Shown piece by piece: positions 61,008 to 64,000 of a stretch of 64,000 bases of DNA; positions within the stretch are counted from its first letter, which is position 1, and every line of letters begins with the position of its first letter. The stretch is taken from positions 62,001 through 126,000 of the forward strand of contig OZ246966.1 of the NCBI GenBank assembly GCA_965232405.1. Reading direction: 5' to 3'. Under the pieces are notes generated by a model. It was not told the origin of the DNA, did no database searches, and saw nothing but the letters and a program-made list of their open reading frames with translations. Both the position numbers and the translations under genes were made by a program. This stretch comes from RCIO01 sp965232405 (GTDB taxonomy: Bacteria > Pseudomonadota > Alphaproteobacteria > Rhizobiales > Rhizobiaceae).

Positions 61008-61619
61008 CTAGAACAAAAAACCGGCGACGGCTTCCAGCATGCGGCTGAAAATATCGTGACGGGTTTCCTCCGGCCGGTCCCTGGTTGCACGCCATACCGA
61101 AGGTGTGACGAACTCGCCCTCCCAGGCTCCGTAGCCGTTGATGCGGGCAACGATCTCCGCCGTCCTGTAGGCTCCATAGGAGACCGCCCATCCGGTTGCC
61201 ACCAGTTCGCGGTTCACCTCGGTGTTTCCGACAAAACAAACCGCGAGCAGCCGGTCATAGCGGTCAAGTCGCGATCCTTCGCAACGCGGCTTCCGGCCAG
61301 CCACCATTTGCACAAGAAACCGGCGGGCCTCTTCACCGCACTCATAGTCCACGCCTGCCCGGGAACAACTCTGGTCGCGCTCAAAAGCGTCGATGCCCGA
61401 AAGCCGGATACGTTCGCCGTCGATCGTCAGCGTGTCGCCGTCGTGAACGACTGCGTTTCCGTCCAGCGCGCGCATGCCGATACTGTCCAACCGGGCGATC
61501 AGAAAGGCGCTGGCGCCGAACAGGAGCGCCAACACCAGCAAATTGCCAAACCGCCCCCGGCGCGCGCTTCGGCGACGCCCGCGCGCCGAACGTGGTTTAC
61601 GAACCGATAAAAAACGCAT
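61008..61619 (-). CDS. membrane-anchored thermonuclease-like (SNase) protein
   Basis: 203 residues: a very basic N-terminus (RKPRSARGRRRSARRGR), one membrane span (LLVLALLFGASAFLIA), then an SNase domain on the outer side. VVHDGDTLTIDGERIRLSGIDAFE holds the metal-binding Asp, and EARRFLVQMVAGR and LDRYDRLLAVC follow. Paired Cys fit a periplasmic location. It is divergent from the histidine kinase gene, 74 bp apart. Confidence 0.87.
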   Translation of the reverse strand: MRFLSVRKPRSARGRRRSARRGRFGNLLVLALLFGASAFLIARLDSIGMRALDGNAVVHDGDTLTIDGERIRLSGIDAFERDQSCSRAGVDYECGEEARRFLVQMVAGRKPRCEGSRLDRYDRLLAVCFVGNTEVNRELVATGWAVSYGAYRTAEIVARINGYGAWEGEFVTPSVWRATRDRPEETRHDIFSRMLEAVAGFLF

Positions 61620-61693
61620 CGCTGGAAGGGTCTCTTAATCATTCCCGCATAGCGTTCGAAGCTACCGGTACGAGTAAAAAATCGAAGCGTATT

Positions 61694-63208
61694 ATGGCTT
61701 TGCGACGTTCGCAGACAGCGGACAAAAACATTGTGGACCGCACCAAGGCGCACCGCAACAGCGATGTCGCCCGCGCAGTGCGTCGCACGCGCGACCGGCT
61801 TGCCCAGCAGGAGGGCAATCCGGATTTCGATCGTGAACTGCTCAAGCTGCATGCCCGCGCACTGACGACCAGCGCCGCCGCCCTGCCTCTGCTTGTCGTC
61901 GTTATCGGCGCCGCGGGTCTTCTCGGCGGCATGACGCGCGATATCCTCATCTGGGCGGTCATTACCGTCGTCTGCTATGCCGGGCTGATCTACCTGGCCC
62001 GCAAGACCGACACGGCCGAGATCACCGAAATCGAACCCGGCGATGTCAAACGTCTGTTCCTGGTTGCGCATTTCATCAGCGGCATCGGCTGGGCCTATTT
62101 CGCAATCCTCGACTGTCCTGCATGCGGGATCGAGCCGCTGCCCATCGTCAAGGCGGTCGTACTGTTGCTTGCCATTGCCGCGACGGCGCTGATCGCCTCT
62201 GCGATACGCGGTGCGCTTGTGGCTACGTTCGCCTTGCCTGTGGCGGTCTATGCCTATGTTTCCGCGCGACTTTCCATGCCTTCTGAAGTGCTGATGGTGG
62301 CGCTGCTCGTCGTGTCGCTGCCATTCTTCACCTACGTCGCCGGACACCTGCACCGGTCCGCCTTGATGCTGCTTTCGTTTCGTTCGGAAAAAGACGCGCT
62401 GATTGCCGAGCTTGAAACGGCGAAGGCAATGTCCGACGAGGCGCGCCACCGCGCCGAAGAGGCCAATCTGGCAAAATCGCGTTTTCTGGCCTCAATGAGC
62501 CACGAACTCAGAACGCCGCTCAACGCCATCCTCGGTTTCTCCGAGGTGATGAGCAATGAGGTGCTAGGCAAAATCGAGAACGACACCTATCGCGACTATG
62601 CCCGCGACATTCATGGTTCCGGTCAGCATCTGCTCAATCTGATCAACGAGATCCTCGACCTGTCGCGCATCGAGGCCGGCCGCTACCAGCTCAATGAAGA
62701 ACCGACGCTGCTCACCGATGTGGTGGAGGAGTGCTGTCACATGCTGGAAATCAAGGCGCGCAAGAAGGACATCCGGCTCATCCAGCAGTTCGAACCTTCG
62801 CTGCCGCGTGTCGTGGTCGATGAGCGCTCGATCCGCCAGATGACGCTCAACCTGCTCTCGAACGCTATCAAATTCACCTCGACGGGCGGCGAGATAAAGG
62901 TTCGCGTCGGGTGGACGATGGGCGGCGGGCAATACATTGCCGTCAAGGACAATGGGCCAGGCATAGCGCCGGAGGAAATTTCGGTCGTGCTCTCGGCGTT
63001 CGGCCAGGGGTCGATCGCGATCAAGAGCGCGGAACAAGGCACGGGCCTCGGCCTGCCGATCGTTCAGGGTCTTGCCCGCATGCATGGTGGCGATTTGCAG
63101 CTCAAATCGAAACTACGCGAAGGAACAGAGGCGATCATCACCCTGCCGCCCTCGCGCGTGATGGAAGCCTTGCCCGCTATGCCGACAAACCAGGGCACAG
63201 CGGCATAG
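61694..63208 (+). CDS. membrane sensor histidine kinase, PdhS/PleC-like catalytic core
   Basis: 504 residues from the ATG at 61694; the frame is open much further upstream but over the divergent nuclease gene. Five or six membrane spans (about 57-220) form the sensor, followed by a short coiled linker. HisKA reads FLASMSHELRTPLNAILGFSEVM with the phospho-His; HATPase boxes are NLLSNAIKFT, DNGPGI and GTGLGLPI. The core resembles the alphaproteobacterial PdhS/PleC/DivJ group, but the response regulator is not adjacent, so its pathway is unknown. Confidence 0.88.
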   Translation: MALRRSQTADKNIVDRTKAHRNSDVARAVRRTRDRLAQQEGNPDFDRELLKLHARALTTSAAALPLLVVVIGAAGLLGGMTRDILIWAVITVVCYAGLIYLARKTDTAEITEIEPGDVKRLFLVAHFISGIGWAYFAILDCPACGIEPLPIVKAVVLLLAIAATALIASAIRGALVATFALPVAVYAYVSARLSMPSEVLMVALLVVSLPFFTYVAGHLHRSALMLLSFRSEKDALIAELETAKAMSDEARHRAEEANLAKSRFLASMSHELRTPLNAILGFSEVMSNEVLGKIENDTYRDYARDIHGSGQHLLNLINEILDLSRIEAGRYQLNEEPTLLTDVVEECCHMLEIKARKKDIRLIQQFEPSLPRVVVDERSIRQMTLNLLSNAIKFTSTGGEIKVRVGWTMGGGQYIAVKDNGPGIAPEEISVVLSAFGQGSIAIKSAEQGTGLGLPIVQGLARMHGGDLQLKSKLREGTEAIITLPPSRVMEALPAMPTNQGTAA

Positions 63209-63220
63209 ACCAAGAAACAT

Positions 63221-63241
63221 CCCGCCGGCCTATCCGGCGGG
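63221..63241. terminator. hairpin between histidine kinase and cobT
   Basis: A perfect 8-bp stem, CCCGCCGG / CCGGCGGG, with a 5-base loop that contains part of the cobT stop codon. On the minus strand it runs into ATGTTTCTTGG. It probably terminates both convergent genes. Confidence 0.6.
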
Positions 63242-64000
63242 TCTGCCGGCCTCGAACTTGCCCGCAGCGGCATGACAATGCGCTGCCGACTGCACCACGC
63301 CGGCGGCAATCGCGCCCGCGCTGGCGTCGTTGGTTTCCATGCCCAGCGACAGAACCGAACCCAGGCCGAGCCGCTCCACCAAACCTGCGGGCGCAGCGCC
63401 GCTGTCGGCAATCATGCAGTGGCTGACGGCGTCAGGGTTCATCCCATGAACCACTGCTGCCGCTGCCAGCGCGGCATACCCGTCGAGCAGGATGGGCACG
63501 TTCTGCGTACGGGCAGCGACGATGGCGCCGGCCAGCGCCGCGCTTTCGCGCCCGCCCAGCCGTCGCAACACTTCAAGCGGATCGGACAGCTGGCCGCGGT
63601 GAAATTCAAGCGCCTGCGCGACAAGCGCCTTGTTTGCTTCAGGCAGTTCCTCCGTCAGCGTAGTATCGCCGCTGAGCGCAGCCAGAACTGCAAGAGCGGA
63701 CAAACGGCCCGCCTCGCCGCCATGACCGGCCAGAACGACCAGCCCGGCACCGCCGGCAAGCGCTTCCATTCCGAACGCCATTGTCGCGGCGCAGCCGCGC
63801 TCATCCAGCGCGGCCTCTGCGGTGATGTCTTCGGTCGGCACGTCGAGCGCAAGATCGAACACTTTGAGGCCGTAGTCTCCCGCCGCACATAGCTGGTTGA
63901 TCGCCGCACCACCTGCCCCGCAACGCTCGACAAAAGCCTGAACCGGTTCCTCACCGCGATTGGCAAGCTGCGCCGCCATTCCGTGCGTGCCGGCGAAAAT
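63230..64000 (-). CDS. cobT: nicotinate-nucleotide--dimethylbenzimidazole phosphoribosyltransferase, 3' part
   Basis: The frame stays open to the window end (IFAGTHG at the edge, the conserved FAGxHG of CobT), so about 90 N-terminal residues are outside. The visible 256 residues include FGMEALAGGAGLVVLAGHGGEA-like early-intermediate region, LLDGYAALAAAAVVHGMNP and the end motif LGLGSVLSLGMETNDASAGA. It makes alpha-ribazole phosphate for the lower ligand of cobalamin. Confidence 0.93.
   Translation of the reverse strand: MFAGTHGMAAQLANRGEEPVQAFVERCGAGGAAINQLCAAGDYGLKVFDLALDVPTEDITAEAALDERGCAATMAFGMEALAGGAGLVVLAGHGGEAGRLSALAVLAALSGDTTLTEELPEANKALVAQALEFHRGQLSDPLEVLRRLGGRESAALAGAIVAARTQNVPILLDGYAALAAAAVVHGMNPDAVSHCMIADSGAAPAGLVERLGLGSVLSLGMETNDASAGAIAAGVVQSAAHCHAAAGKFEAGRPAG

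Noticed and set aside
1..64000. Genomic island or mobile element
   Set aside because: No integrase, transposase, phage gene, target-site duplication or tRNA-flanked boundary was seen; the single tRNA gene is intact with housekeeping genes on both sides.

Overview
The window is chromosomal DNA from an alphaproteobacterium of the order Hyphomicrobiales (Rhizobiales). The most likely family is Phyllobacteriaceae, near Mesorhizobium, Nitratireductor or Aquamicrobium. This rests on the GC-rich coding style, a large membrane-anchored coiled-coil protein like the polar-growth scaffolds of rhizobia (GPR/RgsE), a class II DAHP synthase, a malic enzyme with a phosphotransacetylase-like tail, and families largely confined to the group (DUF2865, DUF922). 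Species cannot be named from sequence alone. There is no insertion sequence, prophage, integrase, CRISPR array or rRNA. One tRNA (Val, CAC) is present. Coding density is high, and no gap between genes reaches 300 bp.

Layout. 1-5.7 kb: end of an alpha/beta hydrolase, a PaiB-like flavoprotein, tyrS, the folate operon folP-folB-folK (minus), a secreted DUF922 protease-like protein, a 2Fe-2S ferredoxin and a stand-alone HPt protein. 6-10.7 kb: a 1349-residue GPR/RgsE-like protein and a Ser/Gly-rich protein. 10.8-14.9 kb: an Mla-type lipid ABC transporter operon (minus). 15-21.3 kb: an enolase-superfamily epimerase, an MFS carrier, an LpxH-like phosphoesterase, a degenerate SDR and the malic enzyme. 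21.4-29.5 kb: DUF2865, gltX, MFS, GNAT and nadE as a minus-strand cluster, then a Tag-like glycosylase, hemerythrin, dgkA and a GFA protein. 29.6-38.9 kb: a MASE1-PAS-GGDEF cyclase, DAHP synthase, an unknown periplasmic protein, a gamma-glutamylcyclotransferase-like protein, a hydrolase behind a MerR-type promoter, gor and DUF2059. 38.9-46.9 kb: rpiA, gph, tRNA-Val, an L,D-transpeptidase, a bile-acid-symporter-like carrier, class I fumarase, rhodanese and a hydrolase. 46.9-54.4 kb: MarR, a polysaccharide deacetylase, a PPOX flavoprotein, DUF971, moaA, a small secreted protein, two transporters, and mobA-mobB. 54.5-64 kb: a polar amino-acid ABC uptake system without its ATPase gene, a 3-hydroxyisobutyrate-dehydrogenase-like enzyme, an AlkD-like protein, DUF3299, Lrp, a uracil-DNA glycosylase, GST, a membrane nuclease, a histidine kinase and the 3' part of cobT.

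Most of this is housekeeping: translation (tyrS, gltX, tRNA-Val), cofactors (folate, NAD, molybdenum cofactor, cobalamin), central carbon metabolism (fumarase, malic enzyme, rpiA, gph) and envelope maintenance (Mla, L,D-transpeptidase, dgkA). The parts most worth following up are the GPR/RgsE-like scaffold with its divergent HPt protein and its unknown Ser/Gly-rich neighbour. Next come four promoter regions with readable operators: a tandem MarR site overlapping its own start codon, two MerR-type 19-bp-spacer promoters, and a ModE-like box before moaA. An SDR has lost its catalytic Tyr and Lys, and two convergent gene pairs overlap at their 3' ends. No wholly new multi-gene system was recognised.
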